Below, piece by piece: positions 49,953 to 62,638 of a stretch of DNA of 64,000 nt. The position numbers were made by a program, and so were the translations under genes. The notes below the pieces were generated by a model, which saw only the letters and a program-made list of their open reading frames with translations, made no database searches and was not told the origin of the DNA. The stretch is from Penelope pileata (Eukaryota; Chordata; Aves; Galliformes; Cracidae), in contig WBMW01005475.1 in the NCBI GenBank assembly GCA_013396635.1, positions 372,001-436,000 on the forward strand, in the 5' to 3' direction. How positions within the stretch are numbered: the stretch's first letter is position 1; each line of letters opens with the position of its first letter.

Positions 49953-52900
49953 GCACTTGGAAGTGGTCTGCTATTAATTATTAACATTTTCAGTTTAATA
50001 ACCACGTTTTCCCCCGCTGTTCCCACGTGGTAGCAGAATTAAAAGTTCCTTTCCAAGCACCCACGTTAATACACAAGTAGGTGGCACTGTGGGTTGCACA
50101 GAGCTCTGCTCAGGCTTCCAGTCCAGGTGAAACATCAGCTGAACTTGCCACTTAGTGCGTTTTCTCCCCAAAATGCCTCCTTCCATCTCCCCAGTGTCAG
50201 AGCCCTCGCAGGGCAGCTCTTCCCTAATAATCCCAGATTGGTTCCTTTAATCAGACACAAATGCTGTGCTCTCTGTACAGCAGAGCAGACTGCTGAAACG
50301 CTGAGCTCTCGTTGGGGCCATCTGCCTTGCATAATTGCTGTTATTTAGCAGCAATTTTATTACTCAATCCCACTTCAACTCTCTTAATCCCCCTGCTCTA
50401 ATGGGCTCCCTGCTCTCTTCAGCAAAACCAGAAGAAAAACTAAAAAAGCCCAAATGTTCATAAAAGAGGAGGTGGGAGGAATCAGGGAACAGAGAAAGGA
50501 ACTGTTTGTTGATGTGTTTTGAATCCCTTCCTCCCTTTCCATTCATTCAGGTTGCCTTTCTGCAGCTAACCACGCAGCCCAGGGAGGTGGCTCACACCGA
50601 GGAGTCCTTCATTTTTTGACAGACAATATTGACAGAACTGCCCTCCTTTTATCCAAGGAACAGCAGCTTTGGAGGTAGGCAGGGGCAGGGTGGAGGGTAG
50701 AAGAAAGGTTACAAGTTCTGATTCTTTTTATTCTTTATTTAGTTTTGTGATTTTTATAAGCCTTGTTTGTAACTTACTGTGTTTTTAAATAGCTTGTAAG
50801 CATCTGGGGGCACTACATCTGGCTTGGGCTCTGCCTGAAATTCTTCCATGGTTCATTACAGCAACCGTTATAATGAACCTGGGAGCTTCTCTAGCACTTT
50901 CCTACAGAATTTCAGACAGACAGCAAAAAGAGCAGGGCATCTCCCCACTTTCCACCTCTGACACTTGCATGCATTCTCATGTGGATTTTGGTCAGTGGCA
51001 AAAGTCTCAGTTTTTTTAGTTTTTGTAGAAGGTGAAAGGCATCACCCTTTTCTGTCAGAAAATCAACTTTCCTTGCCATGTTTCTGTGTCTGAAGCTGAC
51101 CTCCGTGGATGTCTGTGCATAGATTGCCATGCTTTTCCACTCATCCCTTTCTTTCAGCAGATGCTGCTCTCTCTGATAAAGCTTCACAAGCAGTGGGTGA
51201 CTGAGTATTTTGAAGAAGGTTTTCTGTGTGGGGTTTTGCTTCCATTTTGTTTTTACCTGTGTCATTTCACTGGATGGGGTTCTCTGCGCTGCGCAGGAAG
51301 GAACCTGGCAGAGAAGCGTGTTGGGTTTGAGCTCCCTCCTGGTTGCAGTTTGGGGTCTGAGCCCCTCTCAATCTTTGCTGCTTTATCAGTGCAGAGACTT
51401 GGGCAGATGGAGGGTGAGCTATACAAGCACTTTTTAGCGTTCCTCTTGGGAAGAAAACACTGACTAGTGGTGAGCTCCTGGGTTTGGGCAGGGAGGGTAT
51501 TACAAGAACCACAAGCCACTCAAATTCAGGAGGGAAATGAGGCACAGCGTTTGACAGTGAGTGTGAAAGAAGATGAATGACTGGAACAGACTGTCAGGAC
51601 AGGTGGATTTCTCAGCTTTAGGTATCTCCTGTTCTTGATGGGCTGCCACCAGGGAGGCAGGCTGTCACCAAATCCACCCACACGATGCTGCAGCACGCCG
51701 AGCAACGTAACGGGAGCATGCATGGATCTGCAGCAGCTGCACTCCCTAATCAGTGTGCCTGGCCGTGGTTCCCACAGCCTGCAGCTCGAGCAGTTTCACA
51801 GCACTGTATTCATATGGTAAAGCCCACAGTCATCAAATCCGTTCCCCGGACTCCAGAACCGCTGAGGACATTGCCTCTTTTCTCTCCCAACACATGCTAT
51901 AAAGCACAGCCTGTTGATGTTTGAAGTATCCTAAATTTAAAGGCCATGCAATTAAAATGTACAGGTAAAAGTGGAGAAGGTTGAGGGCTTTGCTGCTGTC
52001 CTGGTTTCCTGAAACTTGTTGTGAGAAGATACCCAGGTAGTCCCAGGGATGGGACTGTCCTACACAGTCAGTAAAGGTGGGAGATAACTGTTTCTTGCAT
52101 TGGCTTTGAGTGTTCAGAATCCAAATCTGGTGGTTAGGTCAGCATTAAACTCAAGAACAAATCCCACAAGCCAGACACCAGGGGGTTGTTAGCATCCCTC
52201 CAGGCACTCAGAACCTTCTAAGCCACCAGAGCTGTGCTGCAGGGAGCTCTTTCTACTCTTGTGTTGGTCTGCACAAACCCAGAATAGGGTGGTGGAGAAT
52301 GGGCAGTGGCAGACACTGCTGGCTGTGGGAGGTCACAGGGTTGTCATGTAAGAAGCCTTGGAGATCAGGTGCCAGGGGCAGCTGTTTCACTCTGCACAAG
52401 TGTTCGTGGCAGGGGGAGCACACACGTCTGCTCCACAGTTCCCAACGTGTGAGGGTTGTGTTGGGTTAGATGCAACCACTGAAAAAAATGAGATAGGTTC
52501 TTGTACACAGATGCTTGGTTTTACCCGACGGCAAATGACTTCCTAATGAACAATGCTTCTGTCTGTAGGTGGTCTGGGAACTGAAGGGGGAGAGGAGGGT
52601 TGATAAAGATCATAAGAAAAAGAATTCAAGGCAGAAACAATTAGAAAGAAACGACTTGAAATCCCCGGTCCTCTGGGATCAGTTCTAAGAGTCCACAGTT
52701 AAAAAGACCATGACTAAAAAGTGTTCTCTTCTAGCACAGAGTTAAAAAGCAGCGAGCATCTAAGAAAATGCTTTTTTTTTTCTTCTTAAAATGCAGCCTG
52801 CCCACTTCCTGCCTCTCTGCTGTCTTTGTACCTAGGAGCTTTTTGTGGATGTTTACTGGCCACTTCCAGCAGAAGGAGGGTTAAGTACAAGAGAAGGGGG

Positions 52901-54165
52901 TGGAGAGGGAATCCCAGCTTGGAACTTGAGACTTTCCAGCTGAGAAAGAGAGATTCAGAGATGCAGACGTAATCATACAGCACTGCAATCAACTCCTGTG
53001 TCAAAAGAAGTCAGGAAAAGCACATAAATAACTCCACAGCCACATTTAACATAGTGCAGGACATATGTCAGTAATGCCACCACTTCCTCCAGGGTGAGTA
53101 TAGAAAAGCTTCCTGTCTAAACGCTTGCAGAATGGTTTAAATACTTTGAGATGGCTTGGTGTAAGCTTCAGAAATTGAGGTAGAATTGAATTCAAGTTAT
53201 GTGGTAGCAGATCAAATAGATGCTCTTTATCTTAATGCAAGTTTCACGTTTCTTTGCAAATAGTCTCCAGGAATAAACTGTGGTTGTCTGAAGCATGATC
53301 TATATTGCTTCCTGCCGTAAATTCAGAACTCCAAATGAACTGCCAAGGACTGAAAAGCACACTCATTTAGCAGGAATGCAAATTTGTCTGTTTTTTAATA
53401 TACAAATTAGAACATTTTTGTTTTAATGGCTTAACTCCTTCCAGCTCGTTGCTTGAGTTGCACTCGTTATCTCCCTGATCCAGTGCTCTGAGCTGGGCAT
53501 ATTCAGGTAATCCACGTGTTTGGGGTGGGCTCAGAGCTGTCACTTTAAGGCTTTGAAGCATCCTCAGTCAGTCTGCTGTAGCTCTGCACTTTATTTGCTG
53601 CCTGTGTAATGTACAACAGCTCCTGGAAGGGCTGCGGGGAGTTGGTGGTCATTTGGCTGCTCTCAGGGATCCAAGGTGATTGATACAGGCAGAATAAAGG
53701 ATGGAGGAGCAAAGAAGTGCTGCTGCCTTGCTTCTCAGCAGGGTGCCTTCTCGGTGCTGGGTAGATGGTGTGTGTGATTTACTGCATTATTAATATCATT
53801 ATGGAATGGTCTTTGTGGAATGGTTCTTGGTTACTGTGCTCCAGTTCATAAGCAGCGTCGTGCTGGGCTTTGTGTGTATGTGTTTGTAGAAAGCCTGTTT
53901 TCCATTACAAAACCGGGAGATAAACTAAGATGACAGTCACATTTTCCTAACATAAATTTCTCCCTTTCTCAGTCCTCCTTGGACAACATGAATTTCAGCA
54001 GCGTGTCTCTGCACTCCAGACATCAAAAAGCCGCATCCAGGCAGGCGGGTTTACAAGCGCTCTGTTTTCCTTGGTCAAGTCCTTTGCCCAAGAAAAGATA
54101 GACATCCAAATGATAACAGAAAGCTGGGAAGGGAAGCAGGGCTGAAGGAGGAAGCTGGACAAAGT

Positions 54166-54190
54166 GGGAGGGGAAGGAGGGTCTCCTGGG
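54166..54190 (+). other. G-quadruplex-type motif
   Basis: G runs at 54166-54168, 54170-54173, 54179-54181 and 54188-54190 have loops of 1, 5 and 6 bases. Confidence 0.5.
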
Positions 54191-55051
54191 AGGACTTGTC
54201 TCAGCTGATACAGCTCAGGTGGTGGATTGATTTTCCTTCTCTTTCTGGCCAATAAACATCTTTTTGTTTTCTTATACTAAGTGTTTTCAGCCATAAGTGT
54301 TTAACCTTTTCTTCCTCACAGCTAAAACTCTTGTCCAAGTTCTTATCATGTCTTGATTAACGCAACATCCTTTTCTCTTGGCTTTGATGAGCACTGACTT
54401 TCGCCCAAATCGCATCCATTCAGAAAACTTCCTCTCATTTGGCTTTTTCTTCTCTATCACATCAAATACTTGTCTGTACTTCTGCAGTCCCTCTTGGCTT
54501 GTCCTCATCTCATATCCTGTTTCTCATTTAAGATCAGTTCCTTCCCCCATGCTGTTCCTTACTCTCAATAGGAACAAAATCCTGCATGCAAACAACTTCT
54601 TGCCCTCTGGTCCCTCCCTATGGTGCATTGTTTCTGTGCCTACTATGAGAAACTCGACTCTTTCAGTTTCTAAGACCACTCCATATTAGGTCTAAACACT
54701 GTGTATTATTCTTAACTATCATGTTATTTGCCTACCCTGTACCCCCTGTCTTCATCAGCTTTCTGTCTCTTTGAGGCTTGCACTGCCTGGTCCAGTGCCT
54801 GGCATCTACCTCCAATTTGCACCAGTTCACCAGCTTTGGTCCTTAATCCATATGCAATGTTGTTTATCTTTTTTGTTATTTTACATGCAGTGACTGAGCA
54901 TAATTAGCTTGGAGTTGGCATGCTCATGTCACACTGTGCAGCTGTGGCCACGTCACTTCCCCCAGCATGGGGCTATATTTACCAAATCTTCTCTTCCTGG
55001 CAGGCAGCTCCCAGCAGTGTTGTTTGTAGCCCTCAGGAGGTGGTGGCAGGA

Positions 55052-55200
55052 CGAGGAGCCGAGCTGTTCACCGAGAGCTGGAGCAGAGACCTGCTTGGTT
55101 CGGGGCTCCGTGCTGCGGTGCTGAACATCTGCGCAGCCGCATCCCTCCGCTTCCTCCAGGCCCTTCAGCGAGGTGTCCCTGCTCACACGCTGCTGCTCGC
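55052..55200. promoter_or_regulatory. CpG cluster in intergenic sequence
   Basis: Twelve CpGs in about 150 bp, against a CpG-poor background. A 106-codon + strand frame runs through it but resembles no known protein. It may mark an unannotated promoter or a hypomethylated enhancer. Confidence 0.3.
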
Positions 55201-56452
55201 CAAGCACAACACTAATAACAAAGTGCAAACATTCCACTGAGAGTCTGGCTCAACAGCAGTTTTTTAGTAGGTCCTTTACTGTTTTGGCGTTTTCCACCAA
55301 CCTGCTGTACTGGTGATAATAGGAGCAAGTTGGAGGGGAAACTCCAGGCCCTGATCTTGCTGCAGATGGCTGAGCCCATCACAGGGGCTGTTATTTCACA
55401 GTTAGCAAAACTCAACGAGATGTAGTTAGCTGCTGCATCTCCTAGCGAGCTGTACCATGGAAAGCCATTTAGTAATCCAGGTCATGCACTGGTTTCTTAA
55501 TTAAAGTGTGCCTGCAGTGTTCTGGTGAACAGATTTCGTTAGTGCACTGAGTTTTGTCCTCGTTTGACTGTTTTTGCCATACGTGACAATCCTGAGCTAC
55601 TACTTCTGTGTCATTTTTCATTCAGGCTAGTGTAAAACGTTTCTCTCTGCTATCCCAGTGCTTTTAAACTATATCCTATCCAACAGGAAAAGGTCCTGTT
55701 GGGAATAAAAATATATTAGGAGCATATTAACTTGGTCAAGCATTGCTATTTGCCTGTGAGCACTTACCTTCTACAATAGCTCTGGAATTTGCCACCTGTG
55801 ATTTTTCCAATAATATATATATAGAATCATTGGGTTTTGTTGTTTTGTTTTTTAGCATGTTTGAGCTGTGAGACTTACCTGGTTTATTTGGACAGACTTT
55901 CTAGAACAGGAGATCCCCCAAAGGCGGCAGGGCTGTTCCTGGTCACCTGGCTGCTGGCTGGGCAGGTTCTGCTGGGGGTGAGCAGGGCAGGGGGTCCCAC
56001 CTGCAGCAGGGAGGATGGGAGCAGTCCCTCTCCAACCTGCAGGTCTCTGAGCATGAGGCTCGGTAGTGGTGCTGCTGGGAATGCCATGTGTGAGGCTGTT
56101 GCTGGAAATGTAGTGTCTCTGCAAGCACCAGGCTTGGTCTGCTCCCCAGATCTTGTGTTCAGAGCTGAATCTGAACGGTGTTCTCAAGGAGTGCCTCATT
56201 GAGCATCTTTTTGGCAGCAGGGATGGTGATGTTGATGTATCCCAATCACATTCATGGTTTGTGGCTGATCACAGATAACATCTGCAGGACTTCTGGTTTT
56301 AAACATGTAACCACCCACTGTGGCCAAAATCTCCATCACACACTGAGTGTGGTAGTGCTCTGAGCACCAGTGTGCAGCTCTGGATTTTGACCATGACAGA
56401 GACTGTGCCAATACCACCACCCCTGTAGGCATCTCACAGCACGTAAGCACTG

Positions 56453-56486
56453 AAGCTTTTCTAAGCTTTTTTCAGTTGAAGCTTTT
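56453..56486. repeat. Three AAGCTTTT units
   Basis: AAGCTTTT occurs at 56453-56460, 56463-56470 and 56479-56486. The last two are followed by TTCAGTT or TCAGTT. It is a minor degenerate tandem repeat. Confidence 0.7.
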
Positions 56487-59400
56487 TCAGTTTCCACGCA
56501 TACTCTGTTAGGAGCAGCATCCTTTGTTCCCTGGGACAGCTTTTTGAACAGTAGCACTCTCAGGTTGCTAATTCGAGCAGCTGAAGTAGGGCAGCTTTAT
56601 TTGCGCTTGGTCATTCCAGGAAATCCTTGAATCTCCTCCTTGTCTGTAGTGGCAGCCGGGTACCTCCAGCCAAACTGCTCTGCCTGATATCTTTTCGTTA
56701 TTTCCAGTGCTTGGAATTTAGCTTCAGCCTAGCAGCTCCAGCTCTTTCCAAAGCGAGCTGGAGCTTCTGTCATGCTTTTTCTGCAGATTTTCCCCAGATG
56801 TAAGCATCCACTCTGTAGACTTTGGAACCCTCCTGGATACACCGACAAAAATATGTTGTATTTTCCAGTGAAACACCTCTGGTGCTGAACTCGACCCAAG
56901 TGACAGGCTGAGGAAAGTGTCTCTCAGATAGAGTGTTGAATGCCCACAAACATGCACTTTATTTTTCTAAGGGCACCTGCCAGAACGCTGCTGATGCATC
57001 AAGCACAGAAATATATTTGGCATCAGACACCTCTCTCAAAATCTCTCGGTGTAGGTAATGGAAAATGTGCCTTTTTAACATATTCTTGCAATTATTTTTG
57101 TCTGCGTATTTTTTTTCTTACAGTAACCTGTGAGTATAACCAATCTGTTGATTCTTTTCCTTGCTCTGTGGTTCCCAAAGTGGTGAAGCCTTCCAGCCTC
57201 CAGCTTCTGCATTAAGGTGACAGTAACTTTCTGCTCCATTCTGCACTTTTTAGGAGCTCTCCTCTCCACCCAGGAAGATATGGTTCATGCAGCAGTGCAA
57301 GCTGACTATATTTCTTTTCACATTTTCACTCACTATGGTGTTAGTTCATAATAATTCCATCTTTTTTACTTCCAGGTGCTGTTAGTAAGACCAAGCTTTC
57401 TGCACCAATCCGAGTTTTACCCAGTTACTTTCTGCTCAGTGCTTCTGTTGCTGTTCTTGGCTCCATCCTGCTTTCTGCTTTACAATGAACGTGTCCCTCT
57501 TCCTTCTCCATTCCTGTGTCTTCCATTGCAGCACTGTCTCATTTCTATGAAGCCTTCACTGAGCTAGTGCTATTGTCCTCTATTTTGGTAAACTCTGCAT
57601 TGGATTCATTTCTAATGGATTTCAGCTCTGGCGAAGCCTTTTGCTACTTGCTTTTCTCAGGATAGCCTTTTACTCTTGGTCCCACAATTGTTTAGTAGTT
57701 GCTCAGAGCCAGGTAGCTTAAAAAAAATAAAACACAAAAAGAAAACCGCCAAAACCCACAGCCAAGGACTGATCAAAGGTATGGAGGCCGTGCAGTGCTG
57801 TCTTGTATTTGCAGTGCTTATGGCAAATTCCCCTACAGATCTGCTTCCAGCCCCTCGGTGTTGTTTAGCACAGGCCTCCTTCTGGCACCGCAGCCCGCTG
57901 CAAGCAGTCTGTGCATGCTCTTAAAGCATGGCTTATGGAGGGAGCAGCTGTAGACAGCTGCTGGGCTTTGCAAGGGATTCCAGACACCCCAGGAATCCCA
58001 TCCAGTTTTGTAGGGAAAGCCCAGAGCTCCTTTAGCTGCCTTTGATGGAGGTTAGTTTTATAGGTAATGAGTCCCCGTGCGAGCAGGCTGTAGCCGAGGG
58101 GTTCCTTGAGAATCCAGGAAGCATCTCCGTGCTTAGCTCATTTTTGATGTGTGTTAGCAGCTGCCTCTCCTTTTCCTCACTGATGTTTCCTTGGATCCAG
58201 GGAAGAAATAATCCTCTAGGGAAGTCAGCCATAGGACAAAAGGAACCTGGAAGCAGCAGGCCAGAGCTCTGCTGATTGTGGAAGGGACACAGTCGCGGGA
58301 TCAAAGGCCAATGTGCATGTCAGTGCCCATGGGAGAAGCCTGGATTGAGAACAGGGTAATCACCATCGCTGTGCAGCAATTCAACCTGTCCTGGCTTTCC
58401 TCCTCGCCTGCATTATTAATTCCTTTGGGACCTGCATCAAGCAGAGTGTGTCCCTGTGGCAGATGAACTCTCCGTTTATACAGCCTTATAATTCCTAGAG
58501 GGAAAAGGGTAACCAGCACCACGCTGTAGCATATGGAATAGAGAATCCTGTAGTATGTAAACATACTGAGCTTTTCCCTTTCAACCATGGTTTTCCTTTT
58601 TAACATTTGCAATAAATAAGGTCAGTTTCTAAGTAATAATAAGAAAACCTGATGGGAATTTTACATTGTGGGGAGATGTCTGTCCAGTTAGTCTGAGCTC
58701 TTGTCCTCATGTGTCTGGAAAAATTCTATTTATATGTGACATCCAGAGGCTTTTTCCATTTTCAAGGTGGGGATTCACTGAAGGCCTAATCTGGGTCGTA
58801 ATGAAAACTGCTGGGATAGACTGACTCATTCTTCTGCTATAAACAGCTAATGTACATAAACTTTCTATTTCTTTTGCACTTGTTGCTACTTCTTTTTATC
58901 CTGTGCCTTAAATTCACTTGTTTTTATGGCAGGGCGATGAAGCCAAGACCAGCTATAGTCATTCAACTCCTCCCAGTATTTTAAGCCTAGTTTTGTAGCT
59001 GCCTGAAGCAGTATCTCACCGCGTGCAGTCTGCAGCAGGACAAGGGACTGAATGCAGGTCTCCCAATTCACTGTCCAGCTCCTTCTTGATATGACTGCCC
59101 TGTCTGTTCTCATCACTAAATCTGAACCCTTCTAGATCTTATCATTTTCTTATTAGTACAGAGTTGTTTCCTGCAATCCACTTCCAATTTTTTTGTTTAA
59201 TTTATGTTCGTGCATTCCCAGAAATGAGACTTTCACTTCAAGCTATGCAAGCTTCCACTCGGTTAATGAGCTGACTGAATTCAGCTGAATTCCCTTTATC
59301 TTCATTCCACAATCCTGTTTTATTCATTAATAAAGCAGAGTCTTTCAGATATATATTGTTGTAATCCATCAACACCACGGTTTGGATTTCGACTAGTGCT

Positions 59401-60907
59401 GAAGATCTTTTTCCATCACGAGGGCCAGCACGCCTTTGGCAGGACATCAAACACACACAGCTGTCCTGCAGAGACTCGTCCTTCCCAGGGCTCACAGCAC
59501 GAATGTCTGCATCTGTCACCTCCACAAAGCACAGAACTGCCCTCTCCTGCCCTGCCCATCGCGTGCAGCGGTGCGAGGACCACCGACAGCATTGTCCCTT
59601 CCACCTGCAGCCTGTTCCCAGCCCTTCAGCCTCGTGTCTGCAGCTTTTGTGATGCTTACAGGCATGTGAATATCGGTGTCCTCAGCTGTAAGTCTTCTGT
59701 CACCAGTTCCAGTTCAGGCTTGGGTAAGAGACTGTGACGGAGGGACCAAGTTTGGGATCTCCTTTATGCCTTTGGGCTAGCTCTTACCTTCCCTGCTAGG
59801 TAGGAGGACTCAATCACAGGTGTGTGGAGCTTAAGGTCCTGAACTGTGCTGCAGATCCAGACCCTGAATTTTGGTCCGACTCCCTCTGCAGAGTGGGCAC
59901 AGAGCAGAGTCCAGCATCATGCATGCAGTAATGCACCACAGTTGTACTTTTCAGTGTAGGCTGTTCAAAACAAGATTTTTCTCCAAGAGCTGAGCTTCTG
60001 ACAATGCTGAGGGGCTGTGCCACACTTCTCTCCCCCACAGAGCCATAGGACCAGTGGGCAGCATGACAGTTCTGTGATAAACCGCGAGGCACAGAGGTGA
60101 GGACCACTGTGTGTGGGCAGCTGCCCCTTCATCACAGCTCGTTACAAGCTGGGTTTGCTCTGGTGGCTTTTTCTTTTCCTAGAATGAGTCTAACAGGCTG
60201 CTGCCAGACTGAGACCAAAGCAGAAAGCCTGGGGCAGGGAGAGCTGGTTTCTTTTAGTTTTTGGAGCTTTGTTTGGGAGCCCTGGTTAGGGGAAGTTCTT
60301 TTGGGTAAAAGTGTCCTTAGCTGAGAGGCAGGGAGGGCTGGCAGCCTGCAGAGACCATCTGCTTTCATTCTGGGGACCAGGTTGGAGCTGGGCTTTGCCC
60401 ACTTCATCTCAGTCAGCTGAGAACAAACCTCTCCTGGTTTACTCACAGTGTGACTGGGAAAGGGCTCAAGCTGCAGGACATGGCACTGTTTGCAAGTCCA
60501 ATACTGTGACACACGTTTTTAACCATTATGCAACTGCTTTGGCACTGGTGAATTGCTACAGATAAAAGGAACACCTCACTACTGGTATGGTATTGCTGCT
60601 CTTCCTCCGACCTAGAGTCCTCCCCCGTCCCTCCCCTGGTGTTGCTTTATGGTGTATTTACCTTCGGAAACAACTAAAGTAATTCTGAGCCTGGGGATTT
60701 GCTGCTGTAGCGTCAGCTGATGGGTAGCTCCCATACGAACACTGGCTCTCCTCCACAGCCTGACTTCCCTGGGATCACAGGGATTATGGGGGTCACCACG
60801 TCCGTCCAACAGCAACAGAGAGAAGCTTCCTGTGTTGTCTGTGCCGTGATTTCAAGGCTGTTGCTCTCGAGGTTTGGTTGCTGGGCTCGCATTTGCTTGC
60901 TCACATG

Positions 60908-60927
60908 CACACACACACGTGCACGTG
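60908..60927. repeat. CA-rich alternating tract
   Basis: A CACACACACAC run passes into GTGCACGTG, an alternating purine-pyrimidine tract of about 20 bp containing a CACGTG E-box. Confidence 0.8.
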
Positions 60928-61117
60928 GGCTGGACAAGTCGTCTGCTGGAGCTTACATGGAGTTGGGAGGCTGTCTCCTGTAGCAAGAAACTTGCCTTGC
61001 TTATGAGCTAGTTTATTGCTTTCTTCTCTAAAACTGCAGAATAGCTGAGTTGTGCTGTTCATTCCGTGGTGTGCACAGTCCCTGTGCCTGAGATCTGTGG
61101 GGGAGAGCAGCCTGCAC

Positions 61118-61187
61118 GCCGTGACTCAGGGCTCCCGGGCCGTGTTTACACGCGGTGCTCGGGGTGATCCTGCCGAGCTGCACTGCG
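61118..61187. promoter_or_regulatory. Small CpG cluster
   Basis: Nine CpGs in about 70 bp, including ACACGCGG and CCCGGGCCG. Context and function are unknown. Confidence 0.3.
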
Positions 61188-61609
61188 GCTCCCTCCAGGA
61201 GCTGTCTGGGTTTGTGGCTGCCAAGGATTGCAGAGCAGCCCTTGCTGCGGAAGGCATGCATGCCGTGGTGCGTCTGACCTTTGCAGCTTGCTGTTGGGAA
61301 GAGGGAGACGAAGAGGCAAGGAACAGAGCAAAGCAAACAAAGCAGGGAACAGCTCTTGTCTTGCCAGAAGCAAAAGTCATTGGAGATAGCATTTTTTTTT
61401 CTATTTTTAATCTTCTAACTTTCATTTTTCTGTGGAAAGAACAAGCTTCTGGATAAGGAAGAGAGACTAAACTTGTGCTTAGACATAAATAATCTTGTTA
61501 ATCAGCAGCACAGGGAAAGGAGACAGAAAGCTATGTGACAATTGAGCTAAGTTTGGTCAAATCCCCCTTTGTTTGAGGCACTTTGCCTAATTTTGCAGAG
61601 AGCTGTCTC

Positions 61610-61890
61610 CAAACCAGAATCCAATATAAGTTTGGTATTATTATAATAATTCATCTTTTAAACCTCAGCAGCGTTTGTTTGGATTGCTGATTTCCTCGAG
61701 GCCTCGGGCCCCTGTGTATGTCGAAGTGGCAGTAACTCATGGGTTAGCACACAAGGTATCCGATTGCACGCTCTCTCGGGGGCAGGAAATCACTTTACAA
61801 GCCTGCCTAATGGTCCTAGCACCTAGAGATGATTATTGCTGATTACGCAGTAAAAAGGAAGTGATCAAAGCAGACACCATGCAGCAGGGT
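61610..61890. promoter_or_regulatory. Candidate conserved non-coding element
   Basis: Complex, non-repetitive sequence with words typical of developmental enhancers: TTATTATAATAATTCATC, GATGATTATTGCTGATTACG and AAGGAAGTGATC (ETS-like). It also holds a palindromic CCTCGAGG core. It sits in the gap downstream of BANP where long-range regulatory elements would be expected. This is a judgement from sequence texture and not from an alignment. Confidence 0.28.
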
Positions 61891-62622
61891 GGGCGCTGAA
61901 GGAGGAAAATGGATCGCAGCACCAGGAGAGAGGCTCTGCACACATTTTATGTCCAGCTTTCTGGGAGCCTGGGTAAGGTGGAGACCAGTCTGTGCTCAGC
62001 TGCCCCTGGTGCACAGCAGACTGAGCTCTCTGGTCTCAACCTGGGCTTCCTGAGCCCTGGAAGTGGCAGTGTTTCTGTTTCTCCCTCCCCAAACACTGCC
62101 TCTCCCCCAGCCCTGAGGTCATGGCATGGGGGCTTCGTGGCAAGCCGTGCTTCATGCAGAAGTTTGCCTGTGTGCATTCACCTTTTCAGAGCAAGAAGCA
62201 GCCTGGGCTATCCCTCTGCCCTCTGCTCACTAAACACCTTGCTGCTTCCCAGCTGCTCCAGAGGCCTCAGGCCAGAAAACAGTGCAGTGAGAGGGGTGGG
62301 GAGCTTGGGGGAGTCCATCGCTTCCTCCCTAGGAAATGTAGTTAGTAGCAATTATTTCTAGAAGGTGCAGGGAACTTAATGTTGGCTGGACACAGAGCAA
62401 ACCCATCACTTTCTTCCCTGCAGAAAAGCAGGAGAGCCTCACAGCATCCTTTTCCAGACAGCAGCAAGATGCCCGCAGTAATTTGTCTGTCCTTGGTGAT
62501 TCAGTGCTTTTTCCTCATCTGAGAACAGGCTTGTACTCATCTCAGCTTTTCCAGGCAAGGGAAAGCAGTGTTCAAATTATTTCCTTCCCCTTCCTGTCTG
62601 TGGCTGCCCCAGCTGCAGGACT

Positions 62623-62638
62623 GGGTGGGAGGGGAGGG
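62623..62638 (+). other. Strong G-quadruplex motif with one-base loops
   Basis: GGGTGGGAGGGGAGGG has four G runs separated by loops of one base each, the arrangement known to give the most stable parallel quadruplexes. No gene start is visible beside it. Confidence 0.75.

Larger units (their letters stand above)
45501..54160. other. Intergenic block downstream of BANP
   Basis: No gene is supported. It contains a T-rich tract at 48657-48690, a TG/TA alternating tract at 49529-49606 and an A32 run at 49918-49949. A distal AATAAA at 47748-47753 might be used by a longer BANP transcript. Open frames here (for example 101 codons from 47418 and 143 codons from 51032) give hydrophobic or mixed translations I do not recognise. 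In vertebrates the next gene downstream of BANP is usually ZNF469, whose very large zinc-finger coding exon is not seen. Confidence 0.6.

Noticed and set aside
53802..53830. TGGAATGGT-type 14-15 bp doublet
   Set aside because: Too short and diverged to be more than a minor simple repeat.
54280..54900. Pyrimidine-rich + strand stretch, possibly a hidden minus-strand gene
   Set aside because: Minus-strand frames here (73-85 codons) are K/R-rich with no recognised domain, and there is no splice or poly(A) support.
55814..55840. TAGAATCATTGGGTT, like a CR1 end
   Set aside because: It runs into T/G-rich sequence without the CR1 AAGACCTC block; judged chance.
61909..62361. 150-codon + strand frame
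   Set aside because: S/L/G-rich composition, no domain, and no promoter or splice context; likely chance.
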